Below, in pieces: positions 25,529 through 34,273 of a stretch of DNA of 64,000 nt. The DNA comes from a virus: positions 1 to 64,000 of IMG/VR virus record IMGVR_UViG_3300029448_000010, one strand, 5' to 3'. Position 1 is the first letter of the stretch, and each line of letters starts with the position of its first letter. A program made the position numbers and the translations under genes. A model generated the notes under the pieces. The model was not told where the DNA came from. It made no database searches and saw only the letters and a list, made by a program, of their open reading frames with translations.

Positions 25529-25746
25529 TATCCAATCACCGCCATTATCTGTTCATAAGGAATAAACATCACATTGTTCTCTGTTGTATATTCTAGTTTA
25601 TCATTGAAGACTACAATCTTATCTCTAAGAGTTGTGTCACATTGACAGTCAAACACCCTGCCTCTGTTAGAGGCTTTTGTTAAGATACCGCTATCAGTTT
25701 TCTTTTCTTCTATTACTACTACAACCCAATTTCCTACTGCTTTCAT
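25528..25746 (-). CDS. groES: GroES-like co-chaperonin (mini)
   Basis: 72 residues. 'VGNWVVVVIEEKKTDSGIL' matches the first GroES strands and the start of the mobile loop, 'RGRVFDC' matches RGEVLAVG, 'DKIVVFND' matches GDIVIFND and the end 'MFIPYEQIMAVI' matches the final strand. It is shorter than GroES (about 95 residues), mainly through a trimmed mobile loop and roof. It lies just upstream of GroEL, separated only by a tiny gene, as expected for a co-expressed pair. Confidence 0.8.
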   Translation of the reverse strand: MKAVGNWVVVVIEEKKTDSGILTKASNRGRVFDCQCDTTLRDKIVVFNDKLEYTTENNVMFIPYEQIMAVIG

Positions 25747-25934
25747 TCTAAATCACCTTCAAGTGGAGTAATGTTTATTCCCGATTGAAATACAGTTTTA
25801 TTAGGATTGTTTAGCATCCACTGTATTGTGTCAAACTCGTCTTTGTGATGTTGACTACTATGTGACATCATTGATAAATAATCAACTATACTATCCAACA
25901 CCTTTGCTTTTGTTTTTACGCTTGCTTTTTTCAT
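25743..25934 (-). CDS. Hypothetical protein
   Basis: 63 residues with a basic N-terminus and a His/Ser-rich middle. It is ATGA-coupled to both neighbours and lies upstream of groES. It is not recognised. Confidence 0.65.
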   Translation of the reverse strand: MKKASVKTKAKVLDSIVDYLSMMSHSSQHHKDEFDTIQWMLNNPNKTVFQSGINITPLEGDLE

Positions 25935-26203
25935 TCTTCTTCACCTAAACTAAATTTATTCATTCTTGCTACTTGGCAACAAAGTCTAATCTTTTGAGTT
26001 GATTCAAGATTCCAAAACTCATCATCTTTCCAGCCAAGTTTAACTTCAATATACCTACATAATTCTCTTCTAGTCATATTCTGAAAATCATCATCAATAG
26101 GTACTCCTAGTATCTCTCTAGTATCGTGGGTTAGAAACTTATCTAAGAATACATACACTCTTCCCATTAAACCAATTAATCTTCTAATAATCCATTGTAT
26201 CAT
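25931..26203 (-). CDS. Hypothetical protein, possible membrane association
   Basis: 90 residues. An N-terminal amphipathic basic segment ('MIQWIIRRLIGLMGR') could bind membranes. It ends 'LGEEE', which overlaps the ribosome-binding site of the next gene. Function is unknown. Confidence 0.65.
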   Translation of the reverse strand: MIQWIIRRLIGLMGRVYVFLDKFLTHDTREILGVPIDDDFQNMTRRELCRYIEVKLGWKDDEFWNLESTQKIRLCCQVARMNKFSLGEEE

Positions 26204-26484
26204 TCTTCTTCACCGCCAATTTTAATCCATCCCATATTTAGGTCTGCATCAATAAAAGTATGAACATGAGTTTCATAAAACTCATCTAGAATATCATCCT
26301 TATATCCTCTCTTTCCCCAATAGATACCTTTAGTTTTCTTTTGGTTCTTATCATTAGGATGCCTTCTCTTATGGTTAGCCTGTCTTTCTTTAAGAGTTAT
26401 TTTACCAGTAGGTGTTCTAACTTCTATTAACATACTTTCCCCGTACTTATCCTTAACCTGCTTAAATGTAGTAGTGTAACTCAT
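26200..26484 (-). CDS. Hypothetical basic protein
   Basis: A 94-residue protein with a Lys/His/Arg-rich middle ('KERQANHKRRHPNDKNQKK'), so possibly nucleic-acid binding. It ends 'IGGEEE'. A ubiquitin-like role was considered because of the Gly-Gly, but the fold does not fit. It is not recognised. Confidence 0.65.
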   Translation of the reverse strand: MSYTTTFKQVKDKYGESMLIEVRTPTGKITLKERQANHKRRHPNDKNQKKTKGIYWGKRGYKDDILDEFYETHVHTFIDADLNMGWIKIGGEEE

Positions 26485-26606
26485 TCTTCATCACCCATCT
26501 TAATTAATTCTTGTTGTATTGGTATGTGTTCATCTGGTAATAAAGATTGACCAAATAAATATAACAATACTATTCCTATAAATCCTATAATTACTTCGCC
26601 TATCAT
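26481..26606 (-). CDS. Tiny single-pass membrane protein
   Basis: 41 residues with one hydrophobic helix ('MIGEVIIGFIGIVLLYLFG') and an acidic C-terminus 'GDEE'. It is coupled to the JAMM gene upstream and the basic protein downstream. Function is unknown. Confidence 0.6.
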   Translation of the reverse strand: MIGEVIIGFIGIVLLYLFGQSLLPDEHIPIQQELIKMGDEE

Positions 26607-27088
26607 TCTTCTTCATCTCCTTTTGAAGACCAAACCTGTGTCCTATCATATTCATAGTTACGGTAAATCTTTAATTGATTAGATTCTTCTTGGAACCAAG
26701 AACCATAATGACCGTCGCCGCCTAATACATGAGCAGTTTTCATTAACGGTTCCCAAACTCTAACAGTCCTAATATCAGTCCCACTAAAATAAGCAGAACC
26801 AAATGGGTGTGTATGAATCCATGTCTTAATAGGTAATTTCATTCCAACAGGGTCTATTTGAAAATCAACATAGCCCGATGAACCCGATGAAATATGGATA
26901 GCATCGTTAGAATCAATAACTACTTGCACTTCAAGGTTAGGTAGTATTTCAGTTGAAGCATACCATATATGCTCAAATAGGTCTTTTATCTCCATACCTT
27001 GCTCATAATACGCATCAATGTATAATTCAGCCTTCATCCTTGCTATCTTTAAATCAATTCTTTTCATAATAGTTTCAAAATTTTCCAT
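26603..27088 (-). CDS. JAMM/MPN-type metalloprotease
   Basis: 161 residues. 'WIHTHPFGSAYFSGTD' near residue 95 is a textbook JAMM motif (HxH-x7-S-x2-D), with upstream Glu/Asp candidates for the fourth catalytic position. JAMM enzymes cut isopeptide or linear bonds after a ubiquitin-like Gly-Gly tail (Rpn11, AMSH, archaeal HvJAMM). It has no fused domain. The same block encodes an E1-like enzyme (28417-28974) and a Gly-Gly-ending beta-grasp protein (34733-34933), so it is probably the matching deconjugase. Confidence 0.9.
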   Translation of the reverse strand: MENFETIMKRIDLKIARMKAELYIDAYYEQGMEIKDLFEHIWYASTEILPNLEVQVVIDSNDAIHISSGSSGYVDFQIDPVGMKLPIKTWIHTHPFGSAYFSGTDIRTVRVWEPLMKTAHVLGGDGHYGSWFQEESNQLKIYRNYEYDRTQVWSSKGDEEE

Positions 27089-28205
27089 CTATGTTCACCT
27101 TCTTTTGTAGTTTACTTAGTTTAGTAACGGCTTTATCCAATTTACGATTGAGCCTCTTTTCTCTTTTAGCGATTCTTCGCAGTTTCCAACGCTTTAGAAG
27201 CGAAGGTTTCTTCTCCGGCTTCATATTACGCTTCATTTGATTGCGTATTTCAGTGGCCTTCATAACCAACTCTTCACTAACAGCATATGTTAAATCATAA
27301 TGCTTCTCATAGTGTTTTGCTATTACCCAATACGGCCTTTCATAAGTTTCTCTCGCTTCTTCTATTGAAATCTCAGGGAAAGATACCAGTAAACTTAGTG
27401 ATTCATCCATAGACCAAGTATCAGATACTTTAGAGTATTCTTTACTTGGGCTTTCATTAAGCCTTACAGGTTTATTTTCTCTAGTATGAATCTCAACATA
27501 ATCGTCTTTAGTCGAAGCAGTATTAGTTACTCTTTCTTCAGTGACAATTTTATCTAAATCAACTTTGTTGATAATTTCAAAAGCACGATGTTTCAATGAC
27601 CTTTGCCATCTCTGTTGTATTGCCTTATGTGTGCGATTAGTGAATAAAGTAGTAGGAGGGTATTTATTCTTATTTACCTTCCATTCAGTAACAATAGCGT
27701 CTTCTTCTAAAGTCCATCTAGAACTAGATGCGTGTTTATTATCCTTAACACCCTTTCCTTTAGTAGCCCTTGGATTAGTACCCAATGCTCTTGGATTAGT
27801 ACCCTGTGTTCTTAGATTACTACCTACCGGAGTTAACAAGTCAATCTGTTCACTAGCAACTGCTTTAGTGAAGTTTCCTTCTTTGGCGGATTCTGCTAAT
27901 TTATCCTCTAATACTTTCTTTTCTTTAGTAGTACCGTTAGGTAAAGTTAAAGAGGCAATAAACTTGCATTGTCTCCTTGTTGCAGGGTCGTCTTTCCAAT
28001 GAGTAGGAATACTTACCGACAGTTCTTGACGGTCTTGTAACTTTATATCATATTTCTTTTTAAACTTAGCAATAGTGGATGAATAGTTAGAAGCACTTCT
28101 ATTAGGAAATCCTTCACTATACATTTCAAATGCTATTTCAGGCCATGTTTTGCCTTCTTCTCTTTTCTTTATTGCTGTTGCAATTTCAATAGGTTTCCAT
28201 TTCAT
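27075..28205 (-). CDS. Basic protein with SANT/Myb-like domains
   Basis: 376 residues. Three segments resemble Myb/SANT helical units: the N-terminal 50 residues ('TWPEIAFEMYSEGFPNRS'), residues about 170-215 ('SRWTLEEDAIVTEW', 'RTHKAIQQRWQRS') and a third near residue 270 ('DTWSMDESLSLLV'). Between the first two lie tandem 7-residue repeats (GTNPRA). The C-terminal 50 residues are very basic and helical. It is probably a DNA-binding architectural or regulatory protein. Confidence 0.75.
   Translation of the reverse strand: MKWKPIEIATAIKKREEGKTWPEIAFEMYSEGFPNRSASNYSSTIAKFKKKYDIKLQDRQELSVSIPTHWKDDPATRRQCKFIASLTLPNGTTKEKKVLEDKLAESAKEGNFTKAVASEQIDLLTPVGSNLRTQGTNPRALGTNPRATKGKGVKDNKHASSSRWTLEEDAIVTEWKVNKNKYPPTTLFTNRTHKAIQQRWQRSLKHRAFEIINKVDLDKIVTEERVTNTASTKDDYVEIHTRENKPVRLNESPSKEYSKVSDTWSMDESLSLLVSFPEISIEEARETYERPYWVIAKHYEKHYDLTYAVSEELVMKATEIRNQMKRNMKPEKKPSLLKRWKLRRIAKREKRLNRKLDKAVTKLSKLQKKVNIDGKF
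27770..27832. repeat. Three 21-bp tandem repeats in the SANT-like gene
   Basis: Units begin TTGGATTAGTACC (two copies) and TTAGATTACTACC (third, diverged). They encode the heptad [L/R]-G-[T/S]-N-[P/L]-R-[A/T] in a linker. Copy number may vary between relatives. Confidence 0.8.
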
Positions 28206-28207
28206 AT

Positions 28208-28420
28208 TTATACCTCCAATTCTTCATTCATTTCCATTTTAAATTCCCATGTGTGGAATACTTCGTGACCTCCTAAAAAGCCACCTGCTTCTCTAATAGG
28301 GCCAATATATCTAGCCCCGCAAACTTGACAATAAGCCATAACGATTCTTTCTTCATAATAAGAACCTTTATCACCGTCTATATCTATTACTCTCCCAATG
28401 TCTGATTCTGTATATTTCAT
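28208..28420 (-). CDS. Small protein with C2H2-like zinc site
   Basis: 70 residues. 'YCQVCGARYIG' near residue 31 and 'GGHEVFHTW' near residue 49 provide CxxC...HxxxH for a possible zinc site. The first residues 'YTESDIGRVIDIDGD' look like a small beta barrel. It is ATGA-coupled to the E1-like gene and may assist it. Function is unknown. Confidence 0.7.
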   Translation of the reverse strand: MKYTESDIGRVIDIDGDKGSYYEERIVMAYCQVCGARYIGPIREAGGFLGGHEVFHTWEFKMEMNEELEV

Positions 28421-28974
28421 ACATTCACGACCATAAAGGACTTTACTTCTTCTTCATTGAACCATCGTTGAATCCAATGTGCGCCCATTCCAGCAATAGC
28501 GGCTTGCATGAAATGAACCGCTTTATTGGTTCCATCCCATGAATCACCTTGACAACTAAAAGAACCATTTGGCCCTGCTAAAAGGGAATCATACATCTTA
28601 GGGTCTGCTTCATAACTCACAAATACCGCATTCCTACCTTGCGCTCGTAAGTCGAGCCATTTAAGGGTTGTGTTGTATAAGGTGCGTCTTACGCTTAGGT
28701 TATCCACACAGCATACTACCAAATCATAACCCTCCATCTGTTTTGCAGTTAAGATAGGGAAAGGAATTACCTTTTTTATGTTGTATCTTTTATTCATAGC
28801 CTTTGCTTTATTTTCACCTACTTCTTCTTCAGTAAAGTTCTGATAAGGTAAATTCTTTTTCTCAACTTTATCAGGGTCGGCTACTGTAATATCATACATT
28901 CCTACTTGATTCAATAAAGGTATTAGATAACTACCAATACCGCCTGTTCCTATAACTAATATTTTTCTTTTCAT
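28417..28974 (-). CDS. E1/ThiF/MoeB-like adenylating enzyme
   Basis: 185 residues from ATG at 28974. The nucleotide-binding loop 'VIGTGGIGSYL' (GxGGxG) opens the protein, followed by 'VADPDKVEKKNLPYQNF', the D-x-D-x-V-x-x-x-N-L-x-x-Q core of E1-like enzymes. 'CCVDNLSVRRTL' is the D-N-x-x-x-R element. It is shorter than MoeB, with the C-terminal zinc and crossover regions reduced. A cysteine ('SFSCQGD') near residue 145 could form a thioester. It would activate the C-terminal glycine of a ubiquitin-like protein; the Gly-Gly protein at 34733-34933 is the obvious substrate. Confidence 0.9.
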   Translation of the reverse strand: MKRKILVIGTGGIGSYLIPLLNQVGMYDITVADPDKVEKKNLPYQNFTEEEVGENKAKAMNKRYNIKKVIPFPILTAKQMEGYDLVVCCVDNLSVRRTLYNTTLKWLDLRAQGRNAVFVSYEADPKMYDSLLAGPNGSFSCQGDSWDGTNKAVHFMQAAIAGMGAHWIQRWFNEEEVKSFMVVNV

Positions 28975-29606
28975 TCTAACATCTCCAAATTGGCATTCCA
29001 TCTTTCATTATACTCTTGTATTTCTGCGTTGTATTTTGTTTTGAAATGGTCTTTAGGCCACCATTCAGGCATTCTGTTTTGTCTCCATTCAGCAAACTTC
29101 CATTTACCTTCAAGATAATAATGTCTGTAAGACTTGATTACAAAGTCCCAATCGGGAATCCTGTTATCTTTAACTAATCTATACTTATCATCCATAGCAA
29201 TAGTTACAGGAGTAGCCCACCAAGGGTCAGCCTGAAAATCAATTGTATATGCTATATCTAGTATTCTAGATTGTGAGCCATGCTTCTTATTGTAGCGATG
29301 AGTATATTCATCACAAAGAGCGCATCCGTGCGAGTATAACCATCGAGTATTGTTAGGGGTTTGTCTAGCCCAAATAGTACTAGGATGATTAAGCATAGCA
29401 GGTTTCATTAGGTTTGAACCAATATCTCTATGAAATGCTTTTAATTGAGCAAGAGTAGGTTCTTCATTATAATGCTCAATATAGTCAAAATACAAAGCAT
29501 TAGTATGTAACATCTGACAAGTTTCAGTCGGCATTTTTACTACATGCTTATTTAGCATTTGTTGTGCCGCTTCTTGTGGATTTCTTGATAGTGCAAATAT
29601 ATTCAT
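28971..29606 (-). CDS. Conserved phage-type protein (DKHVVKM family-like)
   Basis: 211 residues. The N-terminal 'NPQEAAQQMLNKHVVKM' followed by 'ETCQML' matches a family common in marine phages (D-x-x-x-A-A...DKHVVKM...E-x-x-Q-x-L). It is sometimes compared with pyrimidine-dimer glycosylase DenV. The rest is rich in Trp, His and Arg. A nucleic-acid or DNA-repair role is possible. It overlaps the E1-like gene by ATGA. Confidence 0.75.
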   Translation of the reverse strand: MNIFALSRNPQEAAQQMLNKHVVKMPTETCQMLHTNALYFDYIEHYNEEPTLAQLKAFHRDIGSNLMKPAMLNHPSTIWARQTPNNTRWLYSHGCALCDEYTHRYNKKHGSQSRILDIAYTIDFQADPWWATPVTIAMDDKYRLVKDNRIPDWDFVIKSYRHYYLEGKWKFAEWRQNRMPEWWPKDHFKTKYNAEIQEYNERWNANLEMLE

Positions 29607-29782
29607 TTGAATTTCCTCCTTGCTTCTTCGTATATCTTATAGGTGTCTGTACGACCCAAAAGAGTTTGTTGTTTACAATACTCTTTTCTTTTAGTGTTTG
29701 TACTGACATAGGTATTTAGAAAATCTTTTTTCCAATATCTATGTTCGCTTGTCGGTATTACTTCTCTCATTCTTATTGTCAT
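29603..29782 (-). CDS. Small basic hypothetical protein
   Basis: 59 residues, strongly basic and probably helical ('MTIRMREVIPTSEHRYW...'). The start abuts the TFIIB stop and the end overlaps the next ATG. It is not recognised. Confidence 0.65.
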   Translation of the reverse strand: MTIRMREVIPTSEHRYWKKDFLNTYVSTNTKRKEYCKQQTLLGRTDTYKIYEEARRKFK

Positions 29783-30622
29783 TTAAATTACCATTCCTTT
29801 TATTTCGGACATTTTATTATATCCTAACATTTGTATTATCTTTTTACTTGTCTTTCCTATTGCTGAAAGTGAGATACCTGTTGATTCGGTTATATCGGAT
29901 TTTCTAACACCTTCGTATCTGAATATATTAGACGCTACCCAACAAACACTAGCGTAGTATGCTCTAGGTTTATTAAAACAATGAGTCTCCACTAACGGTT
30001 CTAGTTTTTCTAATAGAGTAACTGCGTTAGAATAGAACATTATATCATCAGTTACTTTACTGCAAACCTGCTTTAACATAAAGGTAGGGTCTGCACCATA
30101 CAATAGATTTTTGTTTTTGAAGTGATTAATCATCTTCTGTACTAACCTATTTACTATTTTAATAGAACAGGAGTATTCCGAACATAACTCTTTCATTGAA
30201 GCAGGTGTCCTATTCTCTTTTAGAACATAGAAAACCGTAGCAGTACATCTTGCTTCTAATTTTATTTTACCGAATAGACCTTTCTGTTGAGAATCTAAAT
30301 AACATTCTTCCACTCGCTCTTTTAGAGGGTGGTTTATCTGAATGCTAGATAGAATCATATTACAAGTCTGTAATCCTGAAAGGATATGTCTAGGTGTTGT
30401 TGAGTTGTTGCCTCTTCTATTAAACTTGTAAGAACCCTTACCTGAAATAATAGACCCTAGTTTACCTTTATCGGCTGAATGAGTAACTACTCCGTCATCA
30501 ACCATTCTTACAGTCTCTTCAAACAATTCAGTAACTACGACTAAGCCGCAATCACTACATTCTGTCTCTCCCATTCTTTCATTATAATTAAATATTAAAC
30601 TACCACATTCACTGCATTTCAT
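29783..30622 (-). CDS. tfb: Transcription initiation factor TFIIB homologue
   Basis: About 279 residues from ATG at 30622, giving 'MKCSECGSLIF'. The N-terminal zinc ribbon is 'CSEC' plus 'CSDCGLVV'. A B-reader/linker region ('GKGSYKFNRR', 'TTPRHILSGL') follows, then two cyclin repeats over residues about 90-275. No TBP was found, so it should work with host TBP to recruit host RNA polymerase to viral promoters. Spacing and sequence diverge from cellular TFB, which suits a specialised viral factor. Confidence 0.9.
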   Translation of the reverse strand: MKCSECGSLIFNYNERMGETECSDCGLVVVTELFEETVRMVDDGVVTHSADKGKLGSIISGKGSYKFNRRGNNSTTPRHILSGLQTCNMILSSIQINHPLKERVEECYLDSQQKGLFGKIKLEARCTATVFYVLKENRTPASMKELCSEYSCSIKIVNRLVQKMINHFKNKNLLYGADPTFMLKQVCSKVTDDIMFYSNAVTLLEKLEPLVETHCFNKPRAYYASVCWVASNIFRYEGVRKSDITESTGISLSAIGKTSKKIIQMLGYNKMSEIKGMVI

Positions 30623-31892
30623 CCATCTCAACCCTATATTCATTTTCATTACATTGTATGTATCTTTGTATTGTATTTACTATTTTAACCGTCATTGTGT
30701 CATTCAATAACGCTAAGGCTCTTGCTACAAATTGGTCGCCTAGTGAAGAACCGCCTGTCATATTATCAATACAAATTGGCCCTCTCCAAGTACCTTCTCT
30801 AACAGGCATTTCAGGATAAGATTGTAATGTTAATTCTTCTTCTGTGCAAGTATCTGCATACATTTCTTTATATTCAGCATTTTGCTGGTCTATTTCCGCA
30901 CAAGAAGCATCCCATTTTTGAATCGCTTCATTAAAGGCGTGTTCGGTAATAGAAGGAGAATAAACAAAGGTCGAAACCATTTGAATATCAGACTTGAACT
31001 TATTGTTAGTCAGTTTCCAATCCCAACCTTTACCACGAACATACATAGTAATAGGCTCATTATCTTCATAGATTACCTTTAGTCGATTAGGGTATTTTTC
31101 TGCCATATCTTTAACTAACTGCTTGGCCCTACTTTCAACAATATCCTGTTGCCTGTTCTGTTTCATAAATTCTATCATTACCTTTCTATTAGCAATTGTA
31201 GGAGCGTTACCTACGGTTCTCTCATAGAGTAATTCTGGAGAAATAAACATCCATTTTTTACTTCGTTTCTTATTATGAAGATAGAAACTACAAAAGTATT
31301 CTAATTCTTTAAGAGTCATTGTACCCCAAACACCATCACTAACTTCGATGGCAATTTCATCATCACTTATTTGCTGACAATCTAACCTAACCTCGGTCTT
31401 GACAAAATCAGAATAGAAGTGAAAGGGTACTTTATTTTCTAAACAATACTTTACATCTTCGGGAATACTCAATGCTGAATATAGTGCCTTTAGTAATTTA
31501 CCTGCATCATGCTCAAATGCGGCTTTCAGTGCCACTCTTGCTAATGCACATGCAATTGTACTAAGATTCTCTTTTTGACCGTTTACTGTTAAACGATTAC
31601 CTATTCTCCCAATTGCTATCGGACAAGAACCTATGTTAATTACACTGTTAAAATCAGAACTGGGGAAATCAAACACAGACGAAGCACTTCGTCTATAACG
31701 GCTATATCTTCGGGTCTTCTTTAAAGCCAGTTTAAAGAAATCAGTCAATGCTTTGTGTATTGGGTCTTTTGCGCTTCTGTCGTTATTAAGAGTTATATTT
31801 CTTCTCAAAGGAATATGGGAAGAAGATATTTGAGTACTCCAATATCCGCCTGAATCGTCTGGTTTTCTAATTTGTATTGTTACTGTATTCAT
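30609..31892 (-). CDS. Large hypothetical early protein
   Basis: 427 residues with a polar N-terminus, a basic stretch ('KKTRRYSRYRRS') near residue 60, and several beta-rich and helical blocks. It is coupled to TFIIB by a 14-base overlap. No motif is recognised. Co-expression suggests a role in transcription or takeover. Confidence 0.75.
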   Translation of the reverse strand: MNTVTIQIRKPDDSGGYWSTQISSSHIPLRRNITLNNDRSAKDPIHKALTDFFKLALKKTRRYSRYRRSASSVFDFPSSDFNSVINIGSCPIAIGRIGNRLTVNGQKENLSTIACALARVALKAAFEHDAGKLLKALYSALSIPEDVKYCLENKVPFHFYSDFVKTEVRLDCQQISDDEIAIEVSDGVWGTMTLKELEYFCSFYLHNKKRSKKWMFISPELLYERTVGNAPTIANRKVMIEFMKQNRQQDIVESRAKQLVKDMAEKYPNRLKVIYEDNEPITMYVRGKGWDWKLTNNKFKSDIQMVSTFVYSPSITEHAFNEAIQKWDASCAEIDQQNAEYKEMYADTCTEEELTLQSYPEMPVREGTWRGPICIDNMTGGSSLGDQFVARALALLNDTMTVKIVNTIQRYIQCNENEYRVEMDEMQ

Positions 31893-31896
31893 ATTC

Positions 31897-32064
31897 TCAC
31901 ATCATATATTTATTGTCATTAATTTTATCGGCACACTCACGGTGCATTTCTTTTTTCATGTCTTCTGGCAATAATAATTGCCCTCCGCATATCCTACATT
32001 TAGTGGCTATTTTCTTTTTGTAAGACCAGCCACTCGTAACATATTCAGGGTCTTTATCTTTCAT
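31897..32064 (-). CDS. Small zinc-finger-like protein, 55 residues
   Basis: 'CRICGG' near residue 23 and 'MHRECADK' near residue 41 give C-x2-C...H-x2-C, a plausible zinc site. It is ATGA-coupled to the gene upstream. Function is unknown. Confidence 0.65.
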   Translation of the reverse strand: MKDKDPEYVTSGWSYKKKIATKCRICGGQLLLPEDMKKEMHRECADKINDNKYMM

Positions 32065-32402
32065 TCTTCCCACCTATCCATTATGTTACATACATTACAA
32101 TCTTTTCCTTTACAGTTTTTATCATGATACTGTAAAGCATCGTATCGTTGAATAAAGTTTTTCTTAGCATAGTGATTAAAACCAATATCCACTGCTTCGG
32201 GAAACTCCCATAGTATTACTTGTATGGTCTGCCAAAGCCTATATTTTTTATCTGATTCATCTTCTAAACCAGAACATGCGTTAAGGGCTAATTTAATTCT
32301 ATCCTTGGCAGAATTAGACCATTCGTTATCATAAGATACAATGACTCTTGCGAAGTCATCATATTTCAAATCACGAATATGTCTAATTCTGCGAGATTTC
32401 AT
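32061..32402 (-). CDS. Hypothetical protein with C-terminal cysteine/histidine cluster
   Basis: 113 residues, helical and basic, ending with 'YHDKNCKGKDCNVCNI', a possible zinc site. It lies just downstream of the ribonucleotide reductase gene. It is not recognised. Confidence 0.7.
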   Translation of the reverse strand: MKSRRIRHIRDLKYDDFARVIVSYDNEWSNSAKDRIKLALNACSGLEDESDKKYRLWQTIQVILWEFPEAVDIGFNHYAKKNFIQRYDALQYHDKNCKGKDCNVCNIMDRWEE

Positions 32403-32411
32403 CTAATCACC

Positions 32412-34271
32412 TTAGATTTCACATGCTCCGCCAGCACAAGCCAATTCGCCTGTTAAGTTAGTATCATCCTGTTCTTCAGTAACCTTAGTTAAATCAATCT
32501 TCTTCAGATTAACCATCATTTTATCATAGGTTTCTTTATCAATAGTTTCAAACGGTGCTTGTTTGTAAGTACCGCCATCATAAGGAAGAACAGAAAGACC
32601 ATTGTAATAATGTCTATTCATCCATAGCCATTCGCCCACATCATCCCATTCATCCTCTTTAACAGATAGAGTAGCGGAGACATTGTGAGTATTCAATCCA
32701 TCAACATGCCCTGTTCTAACCCATCTAATGCTGAAATTCTTGACTCTCTCCATCAAATCAAATACTGATTCATGGCGAGTTATTGCATCTTGGGGTGCTT
32801 TTTGTGGTATAGAAATAACAGCCTGTTCTTCAGGATTAAAGTACTCATCCTCAACTAATTCAGGATGATTATTTAATAGATAAGAATAGATTGCTTCATT
32901 CTTTCCAACTCTAAGTCTTCTAACATAATACTCATCATGCCATGCGTGAATACCGCTACTAGTACCTAATACTAAAGAAGTGGTTCCGGCAGGTTTTACA
33001 CAAGTAATTCTTGCCGCAGGTTTAATCCCTATCAACTTAGCAATTTTCTTATTCTCTTGCTTTGCCGCAAAGGAAGCCATTTCTAAATCTAAACCTTCCA
33101 CGATATTAGAAGCAATACCTGTCATTGATACTCCAAGTAAAGCATCCTTTTCAGTATTCTTACGCCATACTTCTCTTAGATAATGAAAGTCAGTATATCC
33201 GGCTTGAAGCGTTCCTAAGAATGCCGCCGCTTTTACTCTTGCTTCTAAGTCTGCTTGGTCTATTACATCAGAAGCATTTACTTCTGTTAGATTACAAAAC
33301 TGATATGGTCGCAAGGCTATTTCACAACAAGGGTTAGTTCCCCAATCCTTGTCATTATTGAAATAGACCGCAGGTTCACCACTGCCACTATGTTGTATTC
33401 TTTCCCATAGACCCATAAAGAAGTCTTTAGTAACTCTATGTCTAAGGATTACTGCTGAATTGTTTGCTCTGCCTCTTTGTGGGTTGTTCTCCCACCAATT
33501 ACCGGCTTTACAACTAATCATCTTTGAATCATCAGCACTGAATAAACTAATCATAGCGGCTCTGCGAATACCACCGGCTAATACTGCATCTGCTAAATAA
33601 CACATAATATCATGTGCTTCTATTGATTCTAATTTAGAGCCATTAGTTTTATTTTGAAGCATTCCTTCTATTTTAACTAAACATTCCCTTAATGGCTGAA
33701 AACCCGGTGCTTTTCCACCACTAGTCTTTAATAGACTTCCTTTTGGTCTAATATCAGAATAATCAAAAATAGGACTACTACTCCTAATGCCGGTATAACA
33801 CTCCAAAAGGATTCTAATTGAATCGGCCCAACCTTCAATAGAGTCACTAATAAGATACCTGCGTTTTCTTTCGGGATTAGGTTGAATGATTTCTGGTAAT
33901 TGCTCAACATGATGTCGTTGTACCGAATATCCAACTCCCGTTCCACCGAGAAGTAAGAACATAGCCTCGCTAAAAGATAAAAGGGAATCAATAGGCATAT
34001 AAGCACAATTATAAACCCTATTTGGGCTAATTTCAATAGGCTTACCCCCAAATTGCATAGACCGCATAGAAGGGAGGACTTTCTTTGTTTTAACGAACTT
34101 TTCATATATTTCACCTATTTCTTTAGTTAATTCAGGATATGATTTAATGTGCATATCTCGGTTTCTCTTGGTTATTTCTTCCCAAGTCTCTCTTCTTTTC
34201 TTTGCCGGTAAATACCTTGCATACTTCATATGCACAGTAATATCCGATAATGTATCTATTGCTGTATTCAT
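32412..34271 (-). CDS. nrdJ: Class II (B12-dependent) ribonucleotide triphosphate reductase
   Basis: About 619 residues. 'VYNCAYMPIDS' near residue 90 holds the first active-site cysteine, 'NPCCEIALRPYQFCNLTEVN' near residue 335 carries the radical cysteine and the NxCxE catalytic block, and the C-terminus 'ELACAGGACEI' holds the redox pair. The length and arrangement resemble monomeric adenosylcobalamin-dependent reductases (RTPR), with no partner subunit nearby. It would raise dNTP pools for viral replication. The ATG at 34271 gives 'MNTAIDTLSD'. Confidence 0.93.
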   Translation of the reverse strand: MNTAIDTLSDITVHMKYARYLPAKKRRETWEEITKRNRDMHIKSYPELTKEIGEIYEKFVKTKKVLPSMRSMQFGGKPIEISPNRVYNCAYMPIDSLLSFSEAMFLLLGGTGVGYSVQRHHVEQLPEIIQPNPERKRRYLISDSIEGWADSIRILLECYTGIRSSSPIFDYSDIRPKGSLLKTSGGKAPGFQPLRECLVKIEGMLQNKTNGSKLESIEAHDIMCYLADAVLAGGIRRAAMISLFSADDSKMISCKAGNWWENNPQRGRANNSAVILRHRVTKDFFMGLWERIQHSGSGEPAVYFNNDKDWGTNPCCEIALRPYQFCNLTEVNASDVIDQADLEARVKAAAFLGTLQAGYTDFHYLREVWRKNTEKDALLGVSMTGIASNIVEGLDLEMASFAAKQENKKIAKLIGIKPAARITCVKPAGTTSLVLGTSSGIHAWHDEYYVRRLRVGKNEAIYSYLLNNHPELVEDEYFNPEEQAVISIPQKAPQDAITRHESVFDLMERVKNFSIRWVRTGHVDGLNTHNVSATLSVKEDEWDDVGEWLWMNRHYYNGLSVLPYDGGTYKQAPFETIDKETYDKMMVNLKKIDLTKVTEEQDDTNLTGELACAGGACEI

Positions 34272-34273
34272 GT

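Noticed and set aside
26200-26484. Second ubiquitin-like protein, because it ends GGEEE
   Set aside because: The body is basic and shows no beta-grasp pattern, and the EEE is explained by the coupled ribosome-binding site of the next gene.
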